Below the pieces are notes generated by a model. That model had not been told where the DNA came from and made no database searches. It saw nothing but the letters and a program-made list of their open reading frames with translations. From Mucilaginibacter sp. (GTDB taxonomy: Bacteria > Bacteroidota > Bacteroidia > Sphingobacteriales > Sphingobacteriaceae): a stretch of 64,000 nt of DNA. Shown here in pieces: positions 17,257-26,651 of this stretch; position 1 is the first letter of the stretch, and every line of letters starts with the position of its first letter. The stretch lies in NCBI GenBank assembly GCA_030445275.1, contig JAUCSE010000001.1, positions 1 through 64,000 of the forward strand. Reading direction: 5' to 3'. The translations under genes were made by a program, and so were the position numbers.

Positions 17257-18681
17257 TTATGACATTTTTAGTTTTTTCTGGATGTCGGCAACGTAACCTT
17301 TAAATTTCTTATCGGTATCAATAAGGTCTTCAACGGTTTGGCAGGCGTATATTACGGTAGAGTGATCACGGCCGCCAAAGAAGTGACCAATTGATTTTAG
17401 TGAACTTTTGGTATGTGCCTTGGCCAGGTACATGGATATTTGACGGGCCTGCACTATTTCGCGCTTGCGAGTTTGTGATTTTACCATTTCAATAGGCACT
17501 TCAAAATATTCGCACACCAGGCTCTGTATGTACTCCATCGAAATTTCTTTGGACGAATTTTTCACAAAGTTCTTGAGCATCTGCTTGGCCAGGTTCAAAT
17601 CAATCTCCTTGCGGTTAAGGGTTGATTGTGCCAGCAGGGATACCATGGCGCCTTCCAATTCACGCACATTGTTATCAATGTTGTGGGCCACGTACTCAAT
17701 TACATCATTGGAGAGCTCAATACCGTCCTGGTATATTTTATTTTTCAGGATAGCCATGCGGGTTTCCAGATCAGGGATCTGCAAATCGGCTGATAGGCCC
17801 CATTTAAAACGTGAAAGCAGACGTTCCTCTAAACCAGCCAGGTCCTTAGGGGCTTTGTCTGATGTAATGATCAGCTGTTTGCCCGATTGGTGCAGGTGGT
17901 TAAAGATATGGAAAAAGAAATCCTGTGTTTTTTCTTTACCGGCAAAGTTATGCACATCATCCATGATCAGCACATCAATAGCCTGGTAAAAGTTCACAAA
18001 ATCATTAATATTATTATGCTTCAGCGCGTCAACAAATTGTTGGGTGAATTTCTCGCACGATACATAAAGTACCAGTTTATCAGGTAATGAGCGTTTTATT
18101 TCGTTACCAATTGCCTGGGCCAGGTGTGTTTTACCTAAACCTACACCACCATAAATCATTAAGGGGTTAAAAGAGGTACCACCGGGTTTTGCAGCAACAG
18201 CATAACCTGCAGAGCGGGCCAAACGGTTACAATCACCTTCAACAAAGTTTTCAAAGGTGTAGTTTCTGTTCAGCTGCGGATCTACATTTAATTTTTTCAA
18301 GCCGGGTATCACAAAAGGGTTTTTGATATCCTTATTGATTGAGATGGGGATCGGCATTGATTGATTTTTAGACTCGGCACCATTTCCGTTCGAAGGCATA
18401 TTAGTAGTATATGGTTTACTTGATGATTGCTCAACAACAATATTATACTCTAAACGCCCTTCGTCGCCTAATTGTTTTTTTATTGTTTTGCGCAGTAAAC
18501 CTACATAGTGCTCTTCCAACCATTCGTAAAAAAACAAACTTGGTACTTGTATCGTCAAAACGCTTCCTTCCATACGCAAAGCTTTTATTGGCTCGAACCA
18601 AGTTTTAAAGCTTTGTGCTGGTATGTTATCTTTTATGATCTGGAGGCAGCTATTCCAAACGTTAGTACAAGTTTTTTCCAT
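17257..18681 (-). CDS. dnaA: Chromosomal replication initiator DnaA
   Basis: DnaA binds DnaA boxes at oriC and loads the replicative helicase. 474 aa in four domains: domain I (1-90, with NIPAQSFKTWFEP), a polar linker (90-130), the AAA+ domain with Walker A GGVGLGKTH at 178-186 and Walker B VLIMDDVHN near 236, and the C-terminal DNA-binding domain with the signature FGGRDHSTVIYACQ near 435. Normal length. It stands alone, convergent with the RAYT gene and separated from it by a terminator. Confidence 0.98.
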   Translation of the reverse strand: MEKTCTNVWNSCLQIIKDNIPAQSFKTWFEPIKALRMEGSVLTIQVPSLFFYEWLEEHYVGLLRKTIKKQLGDEGRLEYNIVVEQSSSKPYTTNMPSNGNGAESKNQSMPIPISINKDIKNPFVIPGLKKLNVDPQLNRNYTFENFVEGDCNRLARSAGYAVAAKPGGTSFNPLMIYGGVGLGKTHLAQAIGNEIKRSLPDKLVLYVSCEKFTQQFVDALKHNNINDFVNFYQAIDVLIMDDVHNFAGKEKTQDFFFHIFNHLHQSGKQLIITSDKAPKDLAGLEERLLSRFKWGLSADLQIPDLETRMAILKNKIYQDGIELSNDVIEYVAHNIDNNVRELEGAMVSLLAQSTLNRKEIDLNLAKQMLKNFVKNSSKEISMEYIQSLVCEYFEVPIEMVKSQTRKREIVQARQISMYLAKAHTKSSLKSIGHFFGGRDHSTVIYACQTVEDLIDTDKKFKGYVADIQKKLKMS

Positions 18682-19119
18682 ATAGATATTAGTAAAATAT
18701 TGATTTCCAACCCCCAGCGAAACATCTTTTGGACTTGCTACGGAACATCGAATATTGCCAAAAAAAGCTTATAAAAAAATTAAATTTTCACTTTTTTGAC
18801 AATTAAATTTATGATATAATAATCACTTTTATGATGAGAAATCCACATAAAATGTTATATTTCTCCGTAAATATTGTAATTATATTTCCGTCAGCCCCAA
18901 TTAATATGAACTGATCAATTTAATAAAAAATTAGGATAAATATCAGGGTATAATTATTTATCATATTGGAGTATTCCACAATTGTTAAGCCAATAGGTCA
19001 GTAACTCTACCGTTAAAAATTAAAACTCTGGTATACTGTTAAATAAAATTTTAACGTCGTTTTTATTGACTGTTATTCAAATTCTGGTAATGCTAAAAAA
19101 ACTACACACTGTACTCCCG
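18682..19119. other. AT-rich intergenic region upstream of dnaA
   Basis: A 438-bp AT-rich stretch holding the dnaA promoter region. It contains two TCCACA words (AAATCCACA near 18840 and TATTCCACA near 18972), each two mismatches from the TTATCCACA DnaA box. This is too little to call an origin. I see no ORF or structured RNA. Confidence 0.4.
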
Positions 19120-20670
19120 TCAGGAATGTTCACCAAACACATGGCGCAGGGTATCTGCAATTTCGCCCAGGGTTGCATAATGCTCCACCGCTGTTAATAT
19201 AAAAGGCATTAGGTTTTGCTTACCCTTTGCTGCTTCCTGCAGTTGTTGTAAGCTGGCTGCAACGGATTGGTTATCACGGGTGTTTTTTAGTGTGTTTAGT
19301 TTTTCAGTCTGCATTTTACGGATGCTGTCATCAACCCTGAACACGTTTAGGGCCGCATCTTCCTGCTGGGTAAAGCGATTTACACCCACCAGCACCTTTT
19401 CGCCGCTTTCAATATCGTTTTGGTACTGATAGGCCGAAGCTGCTATTTCCTGTTGTATATAATCCTGTTCAATAGCTTTAACAGCGCCGCCCATGGCATC
19501 TATCTTATCTATATAGATCTGTGCCGCTTTTTCAATGTCATCAGTCAGGGCCTCTATAAAATAAGAGCCTGCCAGCGGATCAACCGTATCAGTTACGCCG
19601 CTTTCAAAGGCGATGATCTGCTGGGTACGTAAGGCAATTTTTGCCGCGGCCTCTGTGGGTAACGACAAAGCCTCGTCGTATCCGTTGGTATGTAATGACT
19701 GTGTACCACCCAGCACAGCGGCCAGGGCCTGGTTGCTAACACGTATAATATTATTAAGCGGTTGCTGCGCGGTTAAGGTCGATCCGCCGGTTTGGGTATG
19801 GAAGCGTAGTTTCTGCGCGCCGGCATCGGTAGCCCCAAGTTGTTTGGTAATATGCGCCCACATGCGACGGGCCGCCCTGAACTTGGCTATCTCCTCAAAA
19901 AAGTTATTGTGGCAGTTAAAAAAGAAGGACAGCCTTTTGGCGAATACATTGATATCAAGTCCCTTGTCAAGCGCGGCTTTTAAATAAGCTTTGCCATTGG
20001 CCAGCGTAAACGCCAGCTCCTGCACCGCGGTTGAGCCAGCCTCGCGTATATGATAGCCGGATATGGATATGGTGTTCCACTTGGGTACCTCCTTGCTGCA
20101 ATACTCAAAAACATCGGTAATGAGCCGCATGGATGGAGCCGGCGGATATATATAAGTACCACGGGCGGCGTACTCCTTTAATATGTCGTTCTGTATAGTG
20201 CCCGAAATTTGTTTCAGATCGGCGCCCTGTTTTTTGGCCAGGGCTATGTACATGGCCAGTAGTATGGGCGCGGTGGCATTGATGGTCATGGAGGTGGTAA
20301 TGTCCTTCAGCGTAATGCCATCAAACAGTATCTCAATATCTTTTAGCGAATCGATAGCTACACCTACTTTGCCCACTTCGCCCTCGGCAAGTTCATGATC
20401 AGAGTCGTAACCTATTTGGGTGGGTAGGTCAAAGGCAACGGATAAGCCCGTTGTACCCTGACCCAGTAGGTAATGATAGCGTTTGTTTGATTCTTCGGCG
20501 GTTGAAAATCCGGCATATTGGCGCATGGTCCAGGCTTTACCCCGATACATATCTTTCTGGATACCGCGGGTAAAAGGAAATTCGCCCGGCAGCTCATCCA
20601 TAGCAGATGGCTGGGTGTATACTTCCTTAATTTCGATACCGGAGGTAGTGCTGAATTTTTTTTCGGCCAT
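19120..20670 (-). CDS. Methylmalonyl-CoA mutase-type catalytic subunit without B12 domain
   Basis: Catalytic TIM-barrel subunit of an acyl-CoA mutase, isomerising (R)-methylmalonyl-CoA and succinyl-CoA with adenosylcobalamin. 516 aa from MAEKK. The longer frame from 20697 overlaps the upstream gene. Motifs: [42 protein letters not shown], and YPPAPSMR whose Arg is the one that binds the methylmalonyl carboxylate in known mutases. That favours methylmalonyl over isobutyryl specificity. There is no cobalamin domain (no DxHxxG), so a separate small subunit must exist elsewhere. It is the last gene of a three-gene operon. Confidence 0.9.
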   Translation of the reverse strand: MAEKKFSTTSGIEIKEVYTQPSAMDELPGEFPFTRGIQKDMYRGKAWTMRQYAGFSTAEESNKRYHYLLGQGTTGLSVAFDLPTQIGYDSDHELAEGEVGKVGVAIDSLKDIEILFDGITLKDITTSMTINATAPILLAMYIALAKKQGADLKQISGTIQNDILKEYAARGTYIYPPAPSMRLITDVFEYCSKEVPKWNTISISGYHIREAGSTAVQELAFTLANGKAYLKAALDKGLDINVFAKRLSFFFNCHNNFFEEIAKFRAARRMWAHITKQLGATDAGAQKLRFHTQTGGSTLTAQQPLNNIIRVSNQALAAVLGGTQSLHTNGYDEALSLPTEAAAKIALRTQQIIAFESGVTDTVDPLAGSYFIEALTDDIEKAAQIYIDKIDAMGGAVKAIEQDYIQQEIAASAYQYQNDIESGEKVLVGVNRFTQQEDAALNVFRVDDSIRKMQTEKLNTLKNTRDNQSVAASLQQLQEAAKGKQNLMPFILTAVEHYATLGEIADTLRHVFGEHS

Positions 20671-20680
20671 AGGATTAGGA

Positions 20681-21022
20681 TTAATCAAGATAGGCATCTA
20701 TTGCTGTAATCAAGCCATCGGTGTTGAAGGTTACGTTTAAGCCACCAGTTTCGTGCCCAAAGTCACCTGTGAAATCAACCTGCACCTTGGCCTGCCCATT
20801 GTCAAGTATCGTCAGGGATTCTAACTTGGTTACTGTATGATAACCTACAAAAAACGTCTCAATATATTTACGTACACCTTTAATATTCTTAAACTTTTCG
20901 CCCACTGATACATCGTCTATCACTGCATTATCAGCGAATAATTGGAGCGCCGCTTCTACATCAAACGCGTTTGTGGCATCGATCAACTGCCGGATGTTTT
21001 TTTCAATATCTGTCTCTTTCAT
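20681..21022 (-). CDS. NTF2/SnoaL-like small protein
   Basis: 113 aa with the SnoaL/NTF2 pattern: an N-terminal helix ([28 protein letters not shown]), then [16 protein letters not shown], then alternating strands ending [14 protein letters not shown]. The fold binds small molecules or serves as an isomerase or assembly domain; the function here is unknown. It lies 10 bp upstream of the mutase subunit and 33 bp downstream of a membrane-anchored protein gene, all on one strand, so a link to mutase function or regulation is possible. Confidence 0.8.
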   Translation of the reverse strand: MKETDIEKNIRQLIDATNAFDVEAALQLFADNAVIDDVSVGEKFKNIKGVRKYIETFFVGYHTVTKLESLTILDNGQAKVQVDFTGDFGHETGGLNVTFNTDGLITAIDAYLD

Positions 21023-21055
21023 TCCTTTGTCTCAAACAATAATGTAAAATGCAGA

Positions 21056-21586
21056 TTAAAATATTTCTTCCATATCCTGCCTAACCAGACCGGTTGCTAT
21101 TTCATAAGGATCCTGCTCCAGCTTGCTTAAATGAACTAGGATGGTTTTGCTCAGCTCCATGCCCGATGCATCTGCGGGCAGGGCTTTAACGGCATTGTTT
21201 ACCAGGCTCAAGGTATCGTCTTTTACCCGTTTAACCATGTTCCATACACGGGCGCTCACATAAATTTGCTGGGTAATGTTATGCTGAAACTCATTACGGA
21301 TCTCGGTAATTACCAGCATTTGCAATTCGGCTGCCGATAAACTGGTGGCATTAAGGCGTACCAGCATATTGGCCGGGCTAACCCTTTCAATAAACAATAC
21401 CACCCGCTCATAAGCCTGTAAGCGCAAGGGCAGGGTTTGGTTACTGATGGTTCTTTTCAGTTCCAGCAGTTGTATATGTTCGGCCCGGTCAAGGTAGGGT
21501 TTGAATAAGTAGAGCGCTACCCATACAATGCCAATGCCGGCTACGGTATATTTTAAAATATCAAGTAAGTAGGGTAAGGTTTGCAT
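21056..21586 (-). CDS. Membrane-anchored hypothetical protein in the mutase operon
   Basis: 176 aa from MQTLPYLLDILK (the longer frame starts at 21634). One N-terminal membrane helix (residues about 8-28) is followed by a soluble, mostly helical region with LELKRTISNQTLPLRLQAYERVVLFIERVSPANMLVRL and a C-terminal acidic tail. I do not recognise a domain with known function. First gene of the operon that ends with the mutase subunit; divergent from the IscA/ErpA-type gene. Confidence 0.65.
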   Translation of the reverse strand: MQTLPYLLDILKYTVAGIGIVWVALYLFKPYLDRAEHIQLLELKRTISNQTLPLRLQAYERVVLFIERVSPANMLVRLNATSLSAAELQMLVITEIRNEFQHNITQQIYVSARVWNMVKRVKDDTLSLVNNAVKALPADASGMELSKTILVHLSKLEQDPYEIATGLVRQDMEEIF

Positions 21587-21651
21587 GTTTGAATAAAATG
21601 TTAAACAGAGGTCATAAAATACCGGTTGCAGCAAAAATCCACATTTTACCT

Positions 21652-21659
21652 TATATTTG
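21652..21659 (+). promoter_or_regulatory. -7 box of the IscA/ErpA-type gene
   Basis: TATATTTG matches TAnnTTTG, 20 bp upstream of the ATG at 21680. A TTG lies at 21626-21628 with a 23-bp spacer, slightly longer than usual. Confidence 0.45.
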
Positions 21660-21679
21660 TATAGTTAAATAAAAATAAG

Positions 21680-22027
21680 ATGAGTACTGCTGTTGAAATT
21701 GCGCCGGTAACCTTTACTCCAGGAGCCGTTAAAGAACTTTTTAAATTAAGAGACCAGCAAGAAATTGGCGATGACTTTGGCTTGCGCGTTGGTGTTGAAG
21801 GTGGTGGATGCTCAGGCATGAACTACATACTAGGTTTTGACCAGAAAAAGGATGGCGACCAGGAACATTACATTGACGGATTAAAAGTATTTATGCATAA
21901 AGCTCATGGTTTGTACCTGATGGGAATGCAGATTGACTTTCAGGATGGCCTGAATGCGCGCGGTTTCACTTTTAATAATCCTAACGCTGCCAGCACCTGT
22001 GGCTGCGGAACTTCGTTCTCAGTATAA
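21680..22027 (+). CDS. Iron-sulfur cluster insertion/assembly protein (IscA/ErpA family)
   Basis: 115 aa A-type carrier that delivers Fe-S clusters to apo-proteins. The three family cysteines are present in GGGCSGMNY and the C-terminal STCGCGTSFSV. Which subtype (IscA, SufA or ErpA) cannot be told from sequence alone, and no suf or isc genes are adjacent. A strong terminator follows. Confidence 0.92.
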   Translation: MSTAVEIAPVTFTPGAVKELFKLRDQQEIGDDFGLRVGVEGGGCSGMNYILGFDQKKDGDQEHYIDGLKVFMHKAHGLYLMGMQIDFQDGLNARGFTFNNPNAASTCGCGTSFSV

Positions 22028-22050
22028 ATTCAACCAAAAAGATATATTTG

Positions 22051-22079
22051 AAAAAAGGCAGCCATTGGCTGCCTTTTTT
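22051..22079 (+). terminator. Intrinsic terminator of the IscA/ErpA-type gene
   Basis: AAAAAAGGCAGCC, loop ATT, then GGCTGCCTTTTTT: a perfect 13-bp stem with a T-run, 23 bp after the stop codon. Confidence 0.9.
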
Positions 22080-22090
22080 GTTTGTTTTAA

Positions 22091-22361
22091 TTCCCTCCCC
22101 TCTTGAGAGGGGGCGCGTGGGATTGTGTTGTAGCAGGGGTGTGTTTATCCGCTTGTAAAACACACCCCTCCCCCCTCTCAAGAGTAATAGCCCATGTATA
22201 GACATAACGAACTAATAATGTCCCAAAAAGGGCCTGTCACCCTGAGCTTCGTCGAAGGGTCGAGCGTAGAGGCCTGCCCACCATGCTTCGACGGAGCTCA
22301 GCATGACACCCTTTTTGTAGAAATGTCTAACCATTGGCTATTACTCTCTCAAGAGGGGAAT
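22091..22361. repeat. Triple-nested palindromic elements with target duplication
   Basis: Outer element A starts TTCCCTCCCCTCTTGAGAGG (22091) and ends CTCTCAAGAGGGGAA (to 22360). Element B (AGTAATAGCC...GGCTATTACT, about 22193-22345) lies inside A, with CTCTCAAG present on both sides. Element C (TGTCACCCTGAGC...CAGCATGACA, 22235-22308) lies inside B. This explains nearly the whole gap 22080-22434. Confidence 0.8.
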
Positions 22362-22434
22362 CGCACATCCTCTCACTTTTTTCGATCTTTCCAACACTTG
22401 TAGGCTCCACTGGAGCTGGGCTACTGTATCAACA

Positions 22435-23181
22435 TTACTTCCCCACCGGTTCTTTTTTGCACTTGTCGATAGCTTCGGCTATCCATTTATCCCAAAGCGG
22501 GCCATAGCCAGCACTGTTGTATCGTACTATCCCTTTTTTATCAATAACCACATCAACAGGGTAGCTATCTACCCCTAACTTATCGGCATAATATTTACCA
22601 TCGGCAACCTGGTGATAAGCAAAAGGAATTTCTTTTATATACTTTTCTATTTTATCTTTTCCTTCTAAGCAAATAGCGATAAAAACAATATCCTTATCAT
22701 TGGCGTGGGCCGCTGCTATTTTATTTAATTCCGGTATCTCCTGTTTAGATGGGATGCACTTTACATACCAGAAATTAAGTATCACAATTTTACCCGCCCA
22801 GCCCCGGGAGTTAAGCTTAAATCCATCGATGCCTTTAATATCAAACGGTTTTAATGATTTACCATTAGTAAAATAGGGGCCTTGAGGAGGTTGCGACATA
22901 TGGGCCATCCGTGCAGCGAGTGGCTCTTTTGAATATTTATACAAAATAAAACCTGCGCTTTCGTTTTCCGGGTCTTTGGCTTTAAGCATGTACTCGCCCG
23001 TTGTAACCATGGTTCGCCACTCTTTGTAAGGAAGTATTTTACCTGTTGAATCCATAACCAGGCTTTTTTCAGTAAAAGTATGTTTGGTGGTTTTTACAAT
23101 AGCCGTGGGCTGTTTATTTTGTGCATTGCTGTATAAACTGCTCAGGATAAAACAGGTAAAAAGTGCTAAAAGTTTGTTCAT
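22435..23181 (-). CDS. Periplasmic TlpA-like thioredoxin-fold protein with CxxS site
   Basis: 248 aa with a signal peptide (ending near SNAQ). An N-terminal region of about 100 residues precedes a TlpA/ResA-like fold: WAGKIVILNFWYVKCIPSKQEIPELN, then FIAICLEGKD, then the cis-Pro loop VDSYPVDVVIDKKG. The usual WCxxC is changed to KCIPS, so only the first Cys remains. It could act as a monothiol or non-redox binding protein. Transcribed alone. Confidence 0.82.
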   Translation of the reverse strand: MNKLLALFTCFILSSLYSNAQNKQPTAIVKTTKHTFTEKSLVMDSTGKILPYKEWRTMVTTGEYMLKAKDPENESAGFILYKYSKEPLAARMAHMSQPPQGPYFTNGKSLKPFDIKGIDGFKLNSRGWAGKIVILNFWYVKCIPSKQEIPELNKIAAAHANDKDIVFIAICLEGKDKIEKYIKEIPFAYHQVADGKYYADKLGVDSYPVDVVIDKKGIVRYNSAGYGPLWDKWIAEAIDKCKKEPVGK

Positions 23182-23346
23182 TTTGCAGGTTATAATTATT
23201 CATTGAATATATTATTTATCAGCTTGTTAAGCAAGTAATATTATGGTTGTTCAAATTCTTCTTCTTATTTAATTAAATGCAATGAGGGGTGTAACAAAAT
23301 GATATGGTACACAGTCAAAACCGCAAAGTTTTTATATTTTTATACC

Positions 23347-24585
23347 ATGCCGGTTAAAACATCCTATAAAGAAAATATTTCGATAGCGTTACAATCTATA
23401 GCCGGCAACAGGCTCCGCACATCACTTACCTCCTTAATTATAGCCATTGGTATTATGGCCCTGGTGGGTATTTTAACAGCTATTGAAGGTATACGGAAAT
23501 TTACCAATGATGCCTTTGCCGATCTGGGTGCAAACTCATTTACTATTCAAAACAAGGGCGAGGGTCTTAATTTTGGCAGTGGCGGGCAACACAAAGCTTA
23601 TCAGCCCCTTACTTACGATCAGGCCGATCGGTTTAAAAAAACCTTTAAATTACCGGTATTGATTGCCATTAATTTAAATGTTACCGGTACTGCGGTGGCT
23701 AAATACGGCAATCAAAAAACAAATCCTAATATCTCTATTTCGGGTTCGAACGAAAATTATCTGATTACCGCCGGAAAAAAGTTATCCTTTGGACGTAGTT
23801 TTTCGGCATCAGAGCTGGAGCATGGGGCCAATGTGGTGCTTATTGGCGATGAAATAAAGACCAAGCTTTTTAAAAATGAGGATCCGGTTAATAAATCTCT
23901 TTTTATCGGGAATAATAAATATCGCGTAATTGGTGTTATTGCATCAAAGGGTTCAAGTTCTTTTGGTGGCGATAAATTTTGTGTTATCCCGATATTGAAG
24001 GCTAAGCAAATAGATACGGCCCGTAATCTGTCATTCAATATGACGGTTAAGGTAAATGGTCCAGGCGCTTTGGAGGCCTCTATAGGCGAAGCTACCTCTT
24101 TGTTCAGGAATGTCCGCGGACTTAATATTGCTAATCCTGATGATTTTGAGATAACCCGGAGCGACTCCGTACAACAAGAACTTTCAAGCCAGCTGATGGG
24201 TATCACCATTGCTGGTTTTGCCATAGGTATTATCACGCTGATAGGCGCAGCAATAGGGTTAATGAACATTATGCTGGTATCTGTTACCGAACGTACGCGC
24301 GAAATTGGTGTGCGCAAGGCTATTGGAGCCACGCCAGCGGTAATACGAAAGCAGTTTTTGATGGAAGCCATTGTAATATGCCTTATAGGTGGTATTGCCG
24401 GAATTATATTGGGTATGGCAGCGGGCAATGGAATATCCTTTTTAATAAGCGGGGGCTTTGTTATACCCTGGGGATGGCTCATATTTGCCATACTGCTATG
24501 TACCTTTATCGGCCTTATTTCAGGCTATTACCCAGCAAAAAAAGCATCCAAACTTGATCCGGTTGAGGCTTTGCGATATGAGTAA
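23347..24585 (+). CDS. MacB-type ABC transporter permease
   Basis: About 412 aa from MPVKTSYKEN; a frame from 23299 is also open. An N-terminal TM helix (LIIAIGIMALVGILTAI) is followed by a large periplasmic MacB_PCD domain (about 50-270) and three C-terminal TM helices in the FtsX domain, with TERTREIGVRKAIGAT between TM2 and TM3. Family members export peptides or lipids or act as mechanotransmission complexes. No partner ATPase or membrane-fusion protein is adjacent, so the ATPase is encoded elsewhere. Confidence 0.88.
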   Translation: MPVKTSYKENISIALQSIAGNRLRTSLTSLIIAIGIMALVGILTAIEGIRKFTNDAFADLGANSFTIQNKGEGLNFGSGGQHKAYQPLTYDQADRFKKTFKLPVLIAINLNVTGTAVAKYGNQKTNPNISISGSNENYLITAGKKLSFGRSFSASELEHGANVVLIGDEIKTKLFKNEDPVNKSLFIGNNKYRVIGVIASKGSSSFGGDKFCVIPILKAKQIDTARNLSFNMTVKVNGPGALEASIGEATSLFRNVRGLNIANPDDFEITRSDSVQQELSSQLMGITIAGFAIGIITLIGAAIGLMNIMLVSVTERTREIGVRKAIGATPAVIRKQFLMEAIVICLIGGIAGIILGMAAGNGISFLISGGFVIPWGWLIFAILLCTFIGLISGYYPAKKASKLDPVEALRYE

Positions 24586-24636
24586 TTCTTAGGGAGCAAG
24601 GATAAAAGACTGAGGGAGTAAGGATAAGGGATTTTT

Positions 24637-24813
24637 GGAGCAAGGGTAAATAGCAATATTCTGATAAAACCATCCTGTCATTCTGAGCGGCAGCGAAGAA
24701 TCTATTAATGAACTATGCATATCTACGAATAGATGCTTCACTACGTTCAGCATGACAAAAGAAATTATATCTTGATCCTTATAGCCCTGAATGTTGCTAT
24801 TTACCCTTGCTCC
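24637..24813. repeat. Nested palindromic elements after the ABC permease
   Basis: Outer 25-bp arms (GGAGCAAGGGTAAATAGCAA...; 24637-24661 against 24789-24813, 24 of 25 matching) enclose a TGTCATTCTGAGC...TTCAGCATGACA element at 24676-24757. Confidence 0.8.
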
Positions 24814-24845
24814 AAAAGTCCCTTAATCCAAAAATCTTAAAGTCC

Positions 24846-25586
24846 CTAAAGCAGTAGTTTGTTTTTCAAAGGGTAATCAAACAGTAGTTTTTCAATATAG
24901 GTAGTATGCAGGGCATCCTTAAGCGCTGCCGCGTGTTTGGTATGGTGCATATCGCTTGATATAAAATCAATCAGTTCATTATCAATCAAGCTTTCAGCTA
25001 GCTTTTTGGCCTCTTTACCGTAATACCCGGTTAATGAAATGGTATTTAACTGAAAATCGCAACCCCAGCTGTGCAGGGTTTTAAACTGTTGCAGATCAAG
25101 GTAGGGGTATCTTTCAGGATGGGCCAGAATAGGTTTATATCCCATATCGTTCATTTTTTGTATAACCGATATGGCATTTGGTGGTTGGTTGATAAATGAA
25201 AACTCGAATAAGGCGTAATTATCGCCCATGGTATGCAGTCGACCTTCATCCACCCGGGCCTCAAATGTTTCGTCAAAATAATGTTCAGCAGCGGCTTCAA
25301 TAGGTATATCGATATTTTCCTTCACCATTTCGGCCTTTAATATAGCAAGAGCGTTATTGATGGTTTCGGGTGTATTCTTATAGAAATCGATCATAACATG
25401 TGGAGTGGCGATAATTTTTTTTATCCCCAGCTCCATCATCTTACGTATCAGTATAATTGAATCCTGCGGTGTTTGCGCACCGTCATCAATGCCGGGCAAT
25501 ACATGCGAGTGCATATCAACCATGATGGAGTCATAGTTAAAATTTACATGTTTTTTTACCGGTTTCTTTTTAAATAACCCAAACAT
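24846..25586 (-). CDS. CpsB/CapC-type tyrosine-protein phosphatase (PHP family)
   Basis: 246 aa with a PHP-type metal site: MVDMHSHVLPGIDDGAQTP near residue 22, ATPHVMIDFY near 60, EAAAEHYFD, the HPERY motif near 157 and the final SSDMHHTK. These enzymes dephosphorylate the tyrosine kinase that controls capsule/exopolysaccharide chain export. It is the third gene of an operon with uxs and galE (24-bp gap), which fits cell-surface polysaccharide synthesis; the cognate kinase is not in the window. Confidence 0.9.
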   Translation of the reverse strand: MFGLFKKKPVKKHVNFNYDSIMVDMHSHVLPGIDDGAQTPQDSIILIRKMMELGIKKIIATPHVMIDFYKNTPETINNALAILKAEMVKENIDIPIEAAAEHYFDETFEARVDEGRLHTMGDNYALFEFSFINQPPNAISVIQKMNDMGYKPILAHPERYPYLDLQQFKTLHSWGCDFQLNTISLTGYYGKEAKKLAESLIDNELIDFISSDMHHTKHAAALKDALHTTYIEKLLFDYPLKNKLLL

Positions 25587-25610
25587 AAATAATGGTTAAT
25601 ATGCTGTTTG

Positions 25611-26630
25611 TTATAAGGGGTTTTGCGAAATATATTTTTCCCATTCCCAGGCGGATGACATCATGGTATCAATACCTAATTCTGCTTTCCAGCCTAATTT
25701 ATTTGTTGACTTGGTTACATCGCCCCAAACCTGCTCCACATCACCCTCACGGCGCGGACCTATTTCGTAATTTACTTTTACTCCTGTTGCGCGTTCAAAT
25801 GTATGTATTACCTCCAACACCGTGTTACCTTTACCTGTGCCTATGTTAAACACATCATATCCGTTAAAGTTGTCTTTCTCTAACAATTTAAGTGCGGCAA
25901 CATGTGCTTTGGCCAAATCAACTACGTGTATATAATCGCGCACACAGCTACCATCAGGTGTGTTATAATCATTACCAAACACGGTTATTTTAGGGCGCTT
26001 GCCTATAGCGGTCTGGGTAATAAATGGAACCAGGTTTTGCGGCACGCCAATGGGCAGCTCGCCAATAAGCGCGGTTTCATGCGCGCCAACGGGGTTAAAA
26101 TACCGTAATGCTATTACTTTATAATTGCTGCCCGAGGTAATCAGGTCCTGTAATATCTCTTCGGCTATTTGCTTGGTATTACCGTAGGGCGACTGTGCCG
26201 GTTGTATTGGCGCTGTTTCGGTAACCGGTAATATTTCTGGCTGCCCATAAACGGTACAGCTTGATGAAAAAACAAAATTCAATGGTTTGCCGGAGTAAAC
26301 CTCCAGCAAATTAATTAAAGAATAAAAATTATTCCGATAATATTTCAATGGTTGTTGTACCGATTCGCCCACTGCTTTTGAGGCGGCAAAATGAATAACA
26401 CCATCAATATCAGCTTCTTTGGCGGCCAGTTCCTTTACGCTGTTTTCATTGCTCAGGTCGAGTTTATGAAAAACAGGCTTGTAGCCTATTATCCTGGCAA
26501 TCTGATCTAATATTTTAGGGTCAGAGTTTGACAGGTCATCAACAATAACAGGTTCATAGCCTGCATTTACCAATTCAACAACGGTATGGGAGCCAATAAA
26601 ACCCAAGCCTCCTGTTACTAATATCTTCAT
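25611..26630 (-). CDS. galE: UDP-glucose 4-epimerase
   Basis: SDR-fold epimerase interconverting UDP-glucose and UDP-galactose using bound NAD. 339 aa, typical. The GGLGFIGSHTVVEL Rossmann motif is near residue 7, the Ser/Thr site in FSSSCTVYG near 122, the catalytic YGNTK near 148, and the long YNTPDGSCVRDYIHVVDLA segment near 206 is diagnostic of GalE. Middle gene of the uxs-galE-phosphatase operon. Confidence 0.95.
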   Translation of the reverse strand: MKILVTGGLGFIGSHTVVELVNAGYEPVIVDDLSNSDPKILDQIARIIGYKPVFHKLDLSNENSVKELAAKEADIDGVIHFAASKAVGESVQQPLKYYRNNFYSLINLLEVYSGKPLNFVFSSSCTVYGQPEILPVTETAPIQPAQSPYGNTKQIAEEILQDLITSGSNYKVIALRYFNPVGAHETALIGELPIGVPQNLVPFITQTAIGKRPKITVFGNDYNTPDGSCVRDYIHVVDLAKAHVAALKLLEKDNFNGYDVFNIGTGKGNTVLEVIHTFERATGVKVNYEIGPRREGDVEQVWGDVTKSTNKLGWKAELGIDTMMSSAWEWEKYISQNPL

Positions 26631-26651
26631 TTTTAGATAGTATATGTGTTA

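Noticed and set aside
17465..17989. 174-aa plus-strand ORF inside dnaA
   Set aside because: Shadow of the conserved AAA+ and DNA-binding regions of DnaA; no domain recognisable.
18682..19119. Possible oriC upstream of dnaA
   Set aside because: AT-rich, but only two poor TCCACA words and no cluster of DnaA boxes. A GC-skew plot of the whole chromosome would be needed, with a skew switch here as support.
22091..22361. CRISPR-like array
   Set aside because: The repeats are inverted and nested, not regularly spaced direct repeats, and there are no cas genes in the window.
23757..24491. Long minus-strand ORF of 244 aa opposite the ABC permease
   Set aside because: The reading frame is a shadow of the permease coding strand. 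The protein is rich in Pro/Ile/Ser with no domain logic, and the plus-strand protein is a clear MacB-type permease.
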